A DNA stretch of 64,000 bases from Nocardioides alcanivorans (GTDB lineage Bacteria > Actinomycetota > Actinomycetes > Propionibacteriales > Nocardioidaceae). The stretch lies in the NCBI RefSeq assembly GCF_021555175.1, contig NZ_JAKGRW010000026.1:1-64000 (forward strand), in the 5' to 3' direction. The notes under the pieces were generated by a model that searched no databases, was not told the origin of the DNA, and saw only the letters and a program-made list of their open reading frames with translations. Shown piece after piece: positions 54,419 through 63,868 of the stretch. The first letter of the stretch is position 1; each line of letters starts with the position of its first letter. The position numbers and the translations under genes were made by a program.

Positions 54419-56152
54419 GGGGTTGCCCCTTCCAACTCGGTGTCGGTCGCTGGGCTCCGCCGGAACTCCCGGTGGAGCCGACGATCGACGAGCGTGACGT
54501 CGTGGTGCCCGGCGCACGCGATGTCGTCGCGCTCGGGGTGGTCCTCACGCCAGTGCGAGCCGCGGGTCTCCGGGCGGGCGAGTGCAGCCCCGGCGAGGGC
54601 CAGGCTGACCTGCAGGAGGTTGGTGGTCTCCCATGCCGGCACGCCGACCTCGGCACCGTCGTCGAGCAGCGTGCCCAGCGCGCCGAGGGCCTCGCGCAGC
54701 CCCGCCTCGTTGCGCAGTACGCCGACCAGGTCGGTCATCACGGCCTGCGCCTGCTGGCGTACGTCGTCGCGCACGATCCCGGGCACCCGCAGATCGGGGA
54801 CGGGGTCGCTCCAGGGGCGGAGCTCGACCGGCAGCACCTGCGCGATGCGGCGGGAGAAGACGAGCCCCTCGAGCAGTGAGTTGGAGGCCAGCCGATTGGC
54901 GCCGTGCACGCCCGAGCAGGCAACCTCGCCGGTTGCATAGAGCCCGGGAATGTCGCTGCGGCCCCACAGGTCGGTGGCGACGCCGCCGGAGGCGTAGTGC
55001 TCGGCCGGCGCGACAGGGATCAGGTCGACGACCGGGTCGACACCGTGCGATCGGCAGGTGCTCAGGATCGTCGGGAAGCGCCGCTCCCAGAAGGCGGTGC
55101 GTGCGTCGATGGTCGACTCGTCGACCATCGACCCGTCGGGGACACCGAGGTGACGGCCGTCGAGCCACATGTGCGGTTGGCCGGCTTCGTGCATCCGACG
55201 GGTGATCGCCTTGGCGACCACGTCGCGGGGAGCGAGGTCGGCGAGCTCGTGCTGCCCCTGCATGAAGCGCACCCCGTCGAAGTCGACGAGGAAGGCCCCT
55301 CCCCACGCACCGCCTCGGAGATCAACGGCTGCTGGCCGCTGGAGTCGGGCCCGAGATACATCACGGTGGGGTGGAACTGCACGAACTCCAGGTCACGCAG
55401 CCGCGCCCCGGCGCGCAGGGCCAGGGCCATGCCGTCGCCGGTGGAGACCGACGGGTTGGTGGAGGCCGAGAAGATCTGTCCGATGCCGCCGCTGGCGAGC
55501 ACGAGGGCCCGGCAGTGCACGGCGCCGACACCGTCGCGCTGCCCCTCACCGATCACGTGCAGGGTCACGCCGGCCACCGCACCGTCGACGGCGCGCAACA
55601 GGTCGAGCGCAAGTGCGTGCTGGATGACCTCGATGGAGGGGCGGCCTCGACGGCGGCGATCAGTGCTCGCTGGATCTCGGCCCCGGTGGCATCGCCGCCA
55701 GCATGGGCGATCCGGTCACGATGGTGGCCGCCCTCGCGAGTCAGGGAGAGCACTCCGTCGTGGTGGTCGAAGTTGGTGCCGAGGGCGATGAGCTCCTGCA
55801 CGGCGGCAGGTCCCTCATTGACCAGCGCCCGCACGGCATCGAGGTCACATGCGCCGGCGCCGGCGACGAGGGTGTCGTGCTCGTGCTGACCGGGGGTGTC
55901 GCCGGGGCCGAGTGCGGCGGCGATGCCGCCCTGCGCCCACTGGGTCGACCCGGCGTTGAGCACGTCCTTGGTGACGACCAGGACGGTGGCACCGTCGTCG
56001 TCCGTGCGAGCACGGAGCGCCGCATCGATGCGCAGCGCAGCGGTGAGTCCGGCGATGCCGGACCCCACCACGACGACGTCGGAACGGGTCACCCAACCCG
56101 GCTCGGGGGCGACGAGTCGGCCCGGGAGCACCGGGTCAGGTGTGGTCTGCAC
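54415..56152 (-). CDS. nadB: L-aspartate oxidase (two frameshifts, near 55298 and 55640)
   Basis: FAD enzyme making iminoaspartate for NAD. DVVVVGSGIAGLTAALRI binds FAD near residue 27; NAGSTQWAQGGIAAAL and LTREGGHHRDRIAHAGGDAT follow, then ALVLASGGIGQIF, EFVQFHPTV, ATGEVACSGVHGANRLASNS and a C-terminal helical domain. A missing base at 55638-55641 separates VEAAP from SIEVIQHALALDLL; another at 55296-55299 separates VRGEG from AFLVDFDGVRFMQG. Both repairs restore the family sequence. About 579 residues. GTG start 2 nt after panD. Confidence 0.94.
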
Positions 56153-56154
56153 GG

Positions 56155-56574
56155 TCAGCGACCGGCAGTGACGTCGCCGCGCAGGAGGCCGCTGCCGGCA
56201 ACAGCTTCGGCGGGGTCGAAGCCCGTCGCGAGGACCTTGTTGTCGTTGTCGACGAACACCACGGACGGCTTGTACTCGCGCGCCTCGGCGGTGTCCATCT
56301 GGCCGTAGCCGATCAGGATGACCAGGTCGCCGGGGTGCACCAGTCGGGCCGCGGCACCGTTGATGCCGATGACGCCGGACCCTCGCTCGCCAGCGATCGT
56401 GTAGGTCTCCAGGCGGGCACCGTTGGTGATGTCGACGATGTGCACCAGCTCGCCGGCCAGCAGGTCGGCGGCGTCGAGGAGGTCCTCGTCGACGGTGACG
56501 GACCCGACGTAGTGCAGATCTGCCTGGGTGACGGTGGCCCGGTGGATCTTGCTCTTCATCATCGTGCGCAGCAT
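56155..56574 (-). CDS. panD: Aspartate 1-decarboxylase
   Basis: Makes beta-alanine for pantothenate. The proenzyme cleaves itself at Gly-Ser in [14 protein letters not shown] (about residue 24-25) to form the pyruvoyl group. [14 protein letters not shown] and [19 protein letters not shown] are family segments. 139 residues. The ATG overlaps the panC stop (TGATG). Confidence 0.96.
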   Translation of the reverse strand: MLRTMMKSKIHRATVTQADLHYVGSVTVDEDLLDAADLLAGELVHIVDITNGARLETYTIAGERGSGVIGINGAAARLVHPGDLVILIGYGQMDTAEAREYKPSVVFVDNDNKVLATGFDPAEAVAGSGLLRGDVTAGR

Positions 56575-57636
56575 CAGCTGTCTCCCTTGGTGGTGGGCTG
56601 TTCTGGGACGGTGCCCAGGAACACAGGAACGTTGTCGATCAGCCGGGTGTTCCCGACCTTGGCGGCGACGAGCACGCGACCCTCACCACACTCGGGCGCT
56701 TCGCCCAGGTTGGGGTCGGTGACGGCAAGGTAGTCGACCTCCACGCCGGCCTCTGCCTCGAGTGCGACCAGGGCGGCCTTGCGTACGGCGTCGGCGCCGT
56801 CGGCCGACGCCGTCACCCCGGCCTCCAGGGCGCGGGACAGGGTCACCGCCAGCAACCGCTGCTCGTCGTTGAGGTAGCGATTGCGTGAGCTCAGTGCGAG
56901 CCCGTCGTGCTCGCGCACGGTCTCCGCACCGACGACCTCGACGCCCAGGCAGAGGTCTGCGGCCATTCGGCGGATGAGCACGAGTTGCTGGTAGTCCTTC
57001 TGGCCGAAGACGGCGACGTCGGGACGGACCAGTCCGAACAACTTGGAGACGACGGTCAACACCCCGTGGAAGTGCCCGGGACGGGTGTGACCCTCCAGCT
57101 CCGACCCGAGCGGACCTGGGTCGACAGTGACCTGCGGGTCGCCGCCGGGATAGACCTCCTCGACGGAGGGCGCGAAGACGATGTCGACACCCTGCGCCGC
57201 GCAGACCTCGAGGTCTGCGGCGAGGGTGCGCGGATAGCGGTCGAGGTCCTCCCCGCGCCGAACTGCATGGGGTTGACGAAGATCGACACCACGACCGGCC
57301 CACCCTCGCCAGTCGAGACCCCCGTTGGTCGAGCCGACCCCGTTGGTCGAGCCGACCCCGTTGGTCGAGCCGACCCCGTTGGTCGAGCCGACCCCGTTGG
57401 TCGAGCCGACTCCGTTGGTCGAGCCTGTCGAGACCCCCGTCGAGCCCACCCCGTTGGTCGAGCCTGTCGAGACCCCCGTCGCGGCCACGCTCCCCGCGCA
57501 ACCCTCATCAACGAGGCGTGCCCTTCATGCAGCGCACCCATCGTCGGCACCAAGCCGACCCGGTGACCCCGGGCTCGGTGGGGGCCAACAACTCGGCGAG
57601 TTCGGCGCGAGTGCTGGCCAGCTGGGGACGCACCAT
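56574..57636 (-). CDS. panC: Pantothenate synthetase with an internal repeat insertion (frameshifts near 57252 and 57560)
   Basis: Condenses pantoate and beta-alanine with [23 protein letters not shown] holds the HXGH-type motif; [29 protein letters not shown] and [15 protein letters not shown] complete the active site. Where homologues have about five residues between the MRVAR helix and VVVSIFVNP, this gene has roughly 60, encoded by the array at 57311-57480 (SARPTG repeated). A missing C at 57251-57254 joins FGAG to [10 protein letters not shown]; another near 57558-57563 joins the N-terminus [16 protein letters not shown] to RVGLVPTMG. Start ATG at 57636 overlaps the upstream stop. About 354 residues versus about 300 usual. 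Confidence 0.9.
57311..57480. repeat. Array of 18-bp GGTCGAGCC repeats inside panC
   Basis: Five direct 18-bp units (57327-57416; the last has one C to T change) of GGTCGAGCCGACCCCGTT are flanked by GTCGAGACC variants. Two copies of GGTCGAGCCTGTCGAGACC (57417-57435, 57457-57475) are separated by a partial unit. All reading frames on the panC strand stay open through the array. Confidence 0.9.
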
Positions 57637-58541
57637 CAGCCGACCACCCGGTTGTGGGGTTCGACCCCGCTCAGCGACGCCTCGAGCACCTGCGACATCT
57701 TCGCAGCGCGCAGCGGCATGATCCGTCCGTCGGACAGCGCACGGTTGAGCGTGGAACGGGCCATGGCGACGTACGACGGCAGCGTGTGCGGGGCGTTGAG
57801 CGTGAGGTCGCGGAGGTGGGCCCGGACCGTCTCGACGTCACCTCGCACGATCGGCCCGGTCAACGCCCGATCACCTTGGTTGAGCGCGTTGTCGAGGGCA
57901 GCTTCGAGCAGGGGGCGCAGGGTGTCGGCCGGGCTGTCGCCACCGGCGGCGGTCAGCATCTCCATGGCCTCGGTGACGAGGGTGACGAGGTGGTTGGCGC
58001 CGTGTGCCAGACCGGCGTGATAGAGCGTGCGGTGCTCCTCGGAGACCCACATCGGGCGGCCGCCGAACTGGGCGATGAGCGTCTCCGCGATCTCCCGCTC
58101 CGCGGGGCCCGCGGTCACGCCGAAGACACAGCCGGCGAGACGACCCAGGTCGAGCGCGGTGCCGGTGAAGGTCATCGCGGGGTGCATGGCGATCGGGTTG
58201 GCGCCGACGAGGCGGGCCGGCTCGAGCACGGTCAGGCCGTGCCGTCCGGAGGTGTGCACGACGTACTGGCCCGCACGGATGGCTCCGGCGCCGACGAGCG
58301 TGCTCACGACGTTGTCCAGCATGTCGTCGGGCACGGTGAGCAACAGGAGGTCACAGGCGCGCGCGACGGCCGTGGGCTTCTCGACGGGGATGCCTGGCAG
58401 GAGATCGGCGATCCGGGCCCGGGAGGCCTCGGACTCACCGGCGACGGCGACAACGGGGTGCCCGGCGTCGCGGAGTGCAGCGGCCAGCACGGCTCCGACG
58501 CGTCCCGCGCCCACCACACCGACCCGCAGTGCTGCGGTCAT
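57636..58541 (-). CDS. Rossmann-fold DUF2520 protein upstream of panC, 301 aa
   Basis: The N-terminal NAD(P)-binding domain (LRVGVVGAGRVGAVLAAALRD) with LLLLTVPDDML resembles F420- and ketopantoate-reductase-like enzymes; the C-terminal DUF2520 domain contains HPAMTFTG, LAHGANHLVTLVTEAMEML and RGDVETVRAHL. The same family precedes panC in mycobacteria (Rv3603c). A role as ketopantoate reductase, the pantothenate step missing from this operon, has been a reasonable suggestion but is not shown here. The ATG at 58541 begins the conserved part. Confidence 0.85.
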   Translation of the reverse strand: MTAALRVGVVGAGRVGAVLAAALRDAGHPVVAVAGESEASRARIADLLPGIPVEKPTAVARACDLLLLTVPDDMLDNVVSTLVGAGAIRAGQYVVHTSGRHGLTVLEPARLVGANPIAMHPAMTFTGTALDLGRLAGCVFGVTAGPAEREIAETLIAQFGGRPMWVSEEHRTLYHAGLAHGANHLVTLVTEAMEMLTAAGGDSPADTLRPLLEAALDNALNQGDRALTGPIVRGDVETVRAHLRDLTLNAPHTLPSYVAMARSTLNRALSDGRIMPLRAAKMSQVLEASLSGVEPHNRVVG

Positions 58542-58685
58542 GACGGTCCAATCTCTCGTTCCAATCCCGCCGACCACCCACATCTCGTGGGCCGGAACGG
58601 GTATCGGACGTTGCTGTTGTTGGCTCGGACACCAACGCTACGCCTGTCGATTCCGGCAGGGAACCGGGTCACCCGGTGGGCTGGG

Positions 58686-60421
58686 TCACACGGATCGACG
58701 CGCCAACACGCGATAGAGCACCGGATCCTCTCCCCGGTACGGCGAGAGGCCGGTCGACTCGACCTCGGCGAGCACCTCGTCGAAGCCGAAGCGTTCGGTC
58801 AGCGCTGCCCGGAAGTCCGCGGCGTTCTGGAACCGGCGGTAGTGGTTGCCGTGCACCTTCTCCGCGTCGCTGTCCTTGTCGGTGCGGAACTCCGCCGCGA
58901 AGAGGTCACCGGAACGCGCATGCGCCCGGACTGCCGCAAGCAACCGCTCCTGGACCTCCTCCGGGATCGCGTGCAGGAAGAACCGCAGGTAGAAGACGAC
59001 CGGGCCAGAACGGTCGGCGACCCCGCGATCGAGCACCGCACCCAGGGCATCGACGTCGGCGACGTCGCACACCTCGAAGCGGACCGAGTCCAGACCCCGC
59101 TCAGCCGCCTTCGCCCGAGCGTGCTCGATCCCGACAGGGGACTGATCGAGCCCGAGCACCTGGCGGCCTGCGCTGCCGAAGGCGCAGGCGTCGCGGCCAT
59201 CGCCACAACCGATGTCGATCACCGTGGCGGGCATTTCCGGGCGGGCGTTGATGAACTCGAAGAAGGTAGAGCCGGCGCGGTACTCGTTGCCGGCATAGAA
59301 GTTCGCCCAGTAGACCTTGGTGCGCTGCTCGGTGCTGAGCGTGCCGTCCTCAGCGGCGTCGACCCGGCTCAGGCTCCAGCTGAAGCCCGGCTTGGGCAGC
59401 CTCCAGTCGTCTCCGTAGAGATGCGCGAGCAACGGCTCGGCGTCTCGCGGAGCCAGGAACGTCCCTCCCGCGAAGGTCACTTCCTCGGTGCCCTGCCAGT
59501 CGTCAAGGATGAAGGGGGCCTTGCCGGCCACCCCCACGTGATCCGGTAGCGCCCTTCCTCGTCGAACCACGAATGGAAGAGGTCGATGCGCCGTCCCGAC
59601 TCGGGGTCGTGGATGTGCAGGAGACGGTGGCGGAGGTCGACCACCAGCCCGGCCCGCCGCAGTTCCAGAGCGATCTCGACGAGCTCGTCTGCAACCTCCT
59701 CCCCCGTGTTGAACCCGGAGACGTAGGCGCAGTCGAAGTCGTTGTCGTGGCTGATCGGGCCGCCGTCGCGGACGTGACCAAGCAGGCTCCCGTAGATGAG
59801 GAAGGGCTCCAGCCCACGCTTCTCGAGGATCGCTCGGGTCTGCTGGAAGAGGCCTGCGACGTCCACACTCCATTCCTCGTTCCGCTCGAGCGGCGGCACG
59901 AGGATCCCCGACTTGGAGAGCTTGTGTCCCGACTCCAGCAGGGCGACGAGATCCTCGACGGTGCGTTCGCCGGCGTGACGAGGATTCAGCCACATCCCGT
60001 GACCGGCGATGGGCAGCCGCTGTCCATCGAACCTCACCGTCAACCGCGAGTTGCGCCCGAGATAGTTCCACAATCCCTGTATCTGGAAGCTGAAGACCCG
60101 GACCTGCTGCCCGGAGTTTCGTCGGTCGTCGCGCCGGCCGGCCGTGGGGCCGCGGCCCCGGCGACGCGGACGAGCGCTGCTGCCGTCCTCCCGGGCCAGC
60201 TCGAACCCGGACAGGGGCACGTCGGCGGTCGGGTGAGTTGCCGAGACCAGGTGGGGGCCGACGTAGAGCTCCACAGGGAGCTGTGGCGTGTCGGCCGGAA
60301 CCGAGACCCACCCGATCACGCGTTTGGGCGTGAACTGCTCCACGATTCCGCTGACGGTGGGCGTATGCGCGGACGGCCCGGACGAACGACGCAGGCGGCC
60401 CAGGCGGGGACGGAGTCTCAC
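58686..60421 (-). CDS. LicD-like transferase fused to a class I SAM methyltransferase (frameshift near 59533)
   Basis: Domain 1 (about 15-65, IVEQFTPKRVIGWVSVPADT) is a small beta domain. Domain 2 (about 120-310) resembles LicD/fukutin transferases: FLIYGSLLGHVRDGGPISHD followed by NDFDCAY, with acidic metal residues. Domain 3 (about 390-578) is a methyltransferase with VIDIGCGDGRDACAFG and LGLDQSPVGIEHARAKA. The frame breaks in the C-run 59531-59535; one base more joins YRITWG to GVAGKAPFILDDW. About 578 residues. The GTG at 60421 follows TAGGGT by 7 nt. LicD proteins transfer phosphocholine or ribitol phosphate from CDP donors to surface glycans. Confidence 0.8.
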
Positions 60422-60428
60422 CTGCCGC

Positions 60429-60434
60429 ACCCTA
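60429..60434 (-). promoter_or_regulatory. -10 box TAGGGT, leaderless start of the LicD-like gene
   Basis: Minus-strand TAGGGT, then 7 nt, then the GTG at 60421. The interval to the upstream gene also holds a small ACCGGG/CCCGGT hairpin at 60457-60471. Confidence 0.45.
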
Positions 60435-60487
60435 CCGAGAGTCGATGCTCCTCTTGACCGGGCGACCCGGTTCCGCCGCCGCTCCGT

Positions 60488-61660
60488 TCAGCGTCTGCCG
60501 AACCAACGCCGCTTGGCCGGCGCCTCGATGAGCTTCTCCGAAGCCGCACGCCCCACGGCCTTGATGGCCCGCCTCTCAACCTTTCGGTGGTTGCGCAACT
60601 CGATCTTCGCCAACGCGCGGTTGGCGCGTATTGCCGTCTCGAGGGAGACGACGGTCGGAGGCGAGATGTCCTCAGAGGTGGGAGCGTCGGCAGGGATGGC
60701 CAGGCGTTGCGGGTCACCGATCACCCGCAACCCTTCCGCCTCCAATCGCCGCAAGTCCTCGAGGCGACGCTCGCTCCGTACCCGCGCCAGCTCCATGGCC
60801 CATTTCGGCAGCGGCGGCACCCGGGGCTCGTCTGCCACGGCCGGTTGGGACTGCATGGCTCGCAGGACGCCCTTGCGCATCAACCGATGAAACTCCTCCA
60901 ACGTGGCGTCGTGCTCGTTCATCGAGATGACGAAGTGCCGGAGCAGTTCGACCTCGGGATAGGTCAACGAACGGTTCGACCTGGAGACGTTGTCGCCGAC
61001 CATTCCACTGGGGAGTCCGAGGAGACGCTCGAAGACACCGGAGAGGAAGCCATGATCCTGGTCGTTGGCGACGACAACGGTCACGGCGTCCATGCCCACC
61101 ACTCGACTCCAGCGCTCGACCTGGTCCACCGTGTCGTGGGGCAGCCAGACCTTCCGCCACAGGGGGTCATCGCAGTGGTCCTGCATCACCAGCTCGAGAT
61201 AGCTCTCGTAGCTGCGGGTGATCCGCGCCTTCACTCCCTGCTGCCACTGCGAGGGGATGTAGGTGTCGTAGCGTCGGGCGACCATCAACACGTGGGGCCG
61301 CACGCCTCCGAGGCTCTCCACGACTCGGGCCATCTGGTCGTCAGTCGCCCGTCCCAACTGTTCATGGCTGATCAGCACGCGTTCGTCGGCGGCGTCGGCC
61401 AACTCCTTGAGCAGGTCCTGCCATTCAGTCGTGTCACGCGGCGGCGCGCCTCTCATCCCGTGGAAACCCAGCGGCTCGAGGTAGGCGCGCGGCAGGTCCG
61501 GGTTGCCCGGATAACACACGCCGTGGTCGGCCAACTTCGGTCGAAGCGTCGCGAACGCTGATTGGATGGAGGTGGAACCGGTCTTCTCCGGGCCCACGTG
61601 GATCAAGTTCGTCTGCGCCGGCAACAGCTCGACGCGATCCAGTTCATTCCCCGACACCAT
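60488..61660 (-). CDS. Sulfotransferase-family protein, 390 aa
   Basis: NLIHVGPEKTGSTSIQSAFA is the PAPS 5'-phosphosulfate loop near residue 20, and HVLMVARRYDTYIPSQWQQG contains the 3'-phosphate-binding Arg/Ser region. LISHEQLGRA fits the substrate side. The last 100 residues are helical and strongly basic (RNHRKVERRAIKAVGRA), perhaps holding the protein at the membrane or on another enzyme. Acceptor unknown; neighbours suggest a cell-surface glycan or ribitol-containing polymer. Confidence 0.82.
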   Translation of the reverse strand: MVSGNELDRVELLPAQTNLIHVGPEKTGSTSIQSAFATLRPKLADHGVCYPGNPDLPRAYLEPLGFHGMRGAPPRDTTEWQDLLKELADAADERVLISHEQLGRATDDQMARVVESLGGVRPHVLMVARRYDTYIPSQWQQGVKARITRSYESYLELVMQDHCDDPLWRKVWLPHDTVDQVERWSRVVGMDAVTVVVANDQDHGFLSGVFERLLGLPSGMVGDNVSRSNRSLTYPEVELLRHFVISMNEHDATLEEFHRLMRKGVLRAMQSQPAVADEPRVPPLPKWAMELARVRSERRLEDLRRLEAEGLRVIGDPQRLAIPADAPTSEDISPPTVVSLETAIRANRALAKIELRNHRKVERRAIKAVGRAASEKLIEAPAKRRWFGRR

Positions 61661-61747
61661 GGCCGGAGAATAACGTCCGATGACGGGGTCCCGGGGCCAT
61701 AGGTGCGTTTTGCCAAGCGCGCAGGACCGGATGAGAGACTGTCATCC

Positions 61748-63172
61748 ATGTCGCCTCGCGGACCACGAACCACTCGCAACGTCGCCGTTCTGCTCGCAGG
61801 AGGCGTGGGCTCCCGGGTGGGACTGGACATCCCGAAGCAACTGATCAAGGTTGCCGGCAAGACGATCCTCGAACACACCCTGTCGGTGCTGCACAGCCAC
61901 CCCCAGGTGGACGAGGTGCTCATCCTCATGTCCCCGGGCCACCTGGACCCGGTGCGCGAGATCGTCCGCAAGGGCGGTTACTCCAAGGTCACGGGGATCC
62001 TCGAGGGTGGCGCCACCCGGAGCGAAACCTCGCTCAAGGCGCTGGAGGCCATCGGCGACCCCGACGCCCTGGTACTGCTGCACGACGCCGTACGACCGCT
62101 GCTCAGCCACAGGATCATCGGAGAGTGCTTCGAGGCGCTCGCCGAGCACGAGGCCGTCGACGTGGCCATCCCCTCGGCCGACACGATCGTCGAGGTCGAC
62201 GAGCACGACGTGATCCGGGCCATCCCGCCACGCGCCTCACTGCGCCGTGGCCAGACGCCGCAGGCGTTCCGGGTGGGCACGATCGCAAAGGCCTACGAGC
62301 GGGCCATGGCCGACCCGGACTTCGTCGCCACCGACGACTGCTCCGTCGTGCTGAAGTACCTCCCTGAGGTGCCCATCACCGTGGTCCACGGCGACGAGCG
62401 CAACATGAAGGTGACCGAGCCGATCGACGTCTACCTCGCCGACAAGCTCTTCCAGCTGACGGTGCAGGACCAACCCGAGGGCCACAGCGACGAGGAGTAC
62501 GCCGCAGCGCTGTCCGGCAGGACGATGGTCGTCTTCGGTGGCAGCTACGGCATCGGAGGCGACATCGCCGACCTGGCAGAACGCTGCGGAGCCACCGTGT
62601 TCCGCTTCAGCCGGTCGACCACCGGCACCCATGTCGAAAGACGTGCAGACGTGGTGAAGGCTCGTGACGAGGTGTTGGCGAAGACCGGCTCCATCGACTT
62701 CGTGGTCAACACGGCAGGCGTCCTGCCCCGTGGCGAGCTCCTGGAGACGTCCGAGGAGACCATCTGGGCCGCCACGGAGATCAACTACCTGGCACCTGTC
62801 TTCATCGCCCAGATCTTCCACGAGGCGCTGCGCGAGTCGAGGGGTGGACTGTTGCTCTACACCTCCAGTTCCTACACGCGGGGCCGAGCCGGCTACAGCC
62901 TCTACTCCTCCGCCAAGGCAGCGGTGGTGAACCTCACCCAGGCACTCGCCGATGAATGGGCAGGCCACGGCGTGCGGGTCAACTGCATCAACCCCGAGCG
63001 CACGGGCACCCCGATGCGCACGAAGGCGTTCGGAGCGGAGCCGGCCGACTCGCTGCTGAGTTCGGACGCGGTGGCGCGCACGTCCCTCGACGTGCTCCTC
63101 GGGAGTCAGACGGGACAGATCATCGACGTACGTCGTGACGACCCGCTGGCGAGCCTGCTCGAACAGTCCTGA
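61748..63172 (+). CDS. Bifunctional cytidylyltransferase/SDR, CDP-ribitol synthase type, 474 aa
   Basis: The N-terminal IspD/TarI-like domain (about 10-235) has AVLLAGGVGSRVGLDIPKQL, HDAVRPLLSHRII, and RRGQTPQAFRVGTI with NMKVTEPIDVYLA. The C-terminal SDR domain (about 255-474) has VVFGGSYGIGGDIADLAERC, VVNTAGVLPRG and YSLYSSAKAAVVNLTQALA (YXXXK present). This plan equals Haemophilus Bcs1, which reduces ribulose 5-phosphate and activates the product as CDP-ribitol. The start ATG at 61748 is placed by homology; GAGACT 7 nt upstream is a weak -10. It is divergent from the sulfotransferase. Confidence 0.88.
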   Translation: MSPRGPRTTRNVAVLLAGGVGSRVGLDIPKQLIKVAGKTILEHTLSVLHSHPQVDEVLILMSPGHLDPVREIVRKGGYSKVTGILEGGATRSETSLKALEAIGDPDALVLLHDAVRPLLSHRIIGECFEALAEHEAVDVAIPSADTIVEVDEHDVIRAIPPRASLRRGQTPQAFRVGTIAKAYERAMADPDFVATDDCSVVLKYLPEVPITVVHGDERNMKVTEPIDVYLADKLFQLTVQDQPEGHSDEEYAAALSGRTMVVFGGSYGIGGDIADLAERCGATVFRFSRSTTGTHVERRADVVKARDEVLAKTGSIDFVVNTAGVLPRGELLETSEETIWAATEINYLAPVFIAQIFHEALRESRGGLLLYTSSSYTRGRAGYSLYSSAKAAVVNLTQALADEWAGHGVRVNCINPERTGTPMRTKAFGAEPADSLLSSDAVARTSLDVLLGSQTGQIIDVRRDDPLASLLEQS

Positions 63173-63173
63173 C

Positions 63174-63800
63174 TCAGAACTCGTAGCCGAAGGCCTCGAT
63201 GTCTGCGGCGTAGACCTCCGCGACCTTTTGCCGGGTGGTCGCGTTGTAGTAGTCCTGATAGGGACCATGGCTGCTCTTGTTTGCCCGCGGGATCTCGACC
63301 AAGGGTTCGAGCCCGAGCCGCTCCCGCACCGTGTTGACGTCTGCGTGGAAGTTCTCGATCCGACCGACGAAGTCGGCCATCCGGTCGGGGGCGCTGAGCA
63401 TCTCCATCTGGGGGCGTCCGACCTTGCGAATCTTTGCGGTGCCCTCAAGGACGAACGCGTCGAAGTCCTTCGCGAACTCACCTTCGGGGAGCCAGGCCTT
63501 GGGGTTCGCGTTCACCTTGCGAACGACCCGCGGCTCACCGCGTTCGTAGGCCTCGAAAACGGTGTTGACCATGCTCCACCACGACACCATGCGCGCCCAC
63601 GGATTGCGCACGAACCCGAACACCCAGTAGTCGGCCAACTCCGGTTCCGCAGCCAAGATGCCCTTCAAGGTGGCATGCCGCGGCCGTCCCGCCACCTTGC
63701 GGGAGTCCGGCACCTCGGTGTCCAGCACGCGGTCGATGGTCGAGCCACCCGTCTTGGGCACGTGGACGAAGAGGACACGACGGGAGTCGGAGACGCGCAT
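63174..63800 (-). CDS. Sulfotransferase-family protein (short type), 208 aa
   Basis: VLFVHVPKTGGSTIDRVL is the PAPS-binding loop near residue 10 and VFGFVRNPWARMVSWW the 3'-phosphate site with the conserved Arg-Asn-Pro, as in the Sulfotransfer_2 and heparan/chondroitin-type group. The C-terminus ends NATTRQKVAEVYAADIEAFG, the usual close of the family. It is convergent with the CDP-ribitol synthase gene, one base between stops. The ATG at 63800 follows TAGACT by 7 nt. Confidence 0.9.
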   Translation of the reverse strand: MRVSDSRRVLFVHVPKTGGSTIDRVLDTEVPDSRKVAGRPRHATLKGILAAEPELADYWVFGFVRNPWARMVSWWSMVNTVFEAYERGEPRVVRKVNANPKAWLPEGEFAKDFDAFVLEGTAKIRKVGRPQMEMLSAPDRMADFVGRIENFHADVNTVRERLGLEPLVEIPRANKSSHGPYQDYYNATTRQKVAEVYAADIEAFGYEF

Positions 63801-63807
63801 GGGCCAA

Positions 63808-63813
63808 AGTCTA
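63808..63813 (-). promoter_or_regulatory. -10 box TAGACT, leaderless start of the short sulfotransferase
   Basis: Minus-strand TAGACT, then 7 nt, then the ATG at 63800. Confidence 0.55.
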
Positions 63814-63868
63814 TGGGGTGAGGTCGGGAGGCCCGGCATCACCACACGACCGCCGAGCCCGCCCCTCC

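Noticed and set aside
57311..57480. Possible CRISPR array
   Set aside because: Units are directly adjacent 18-bp copies with no spacers, no leader and no cas genes nearby.
54415..57636. nadB, nadC and panC as pseudogenes
   Set aside because: Apart from one-base changes every active-site motif is intact, and operon overlaps are preserved.
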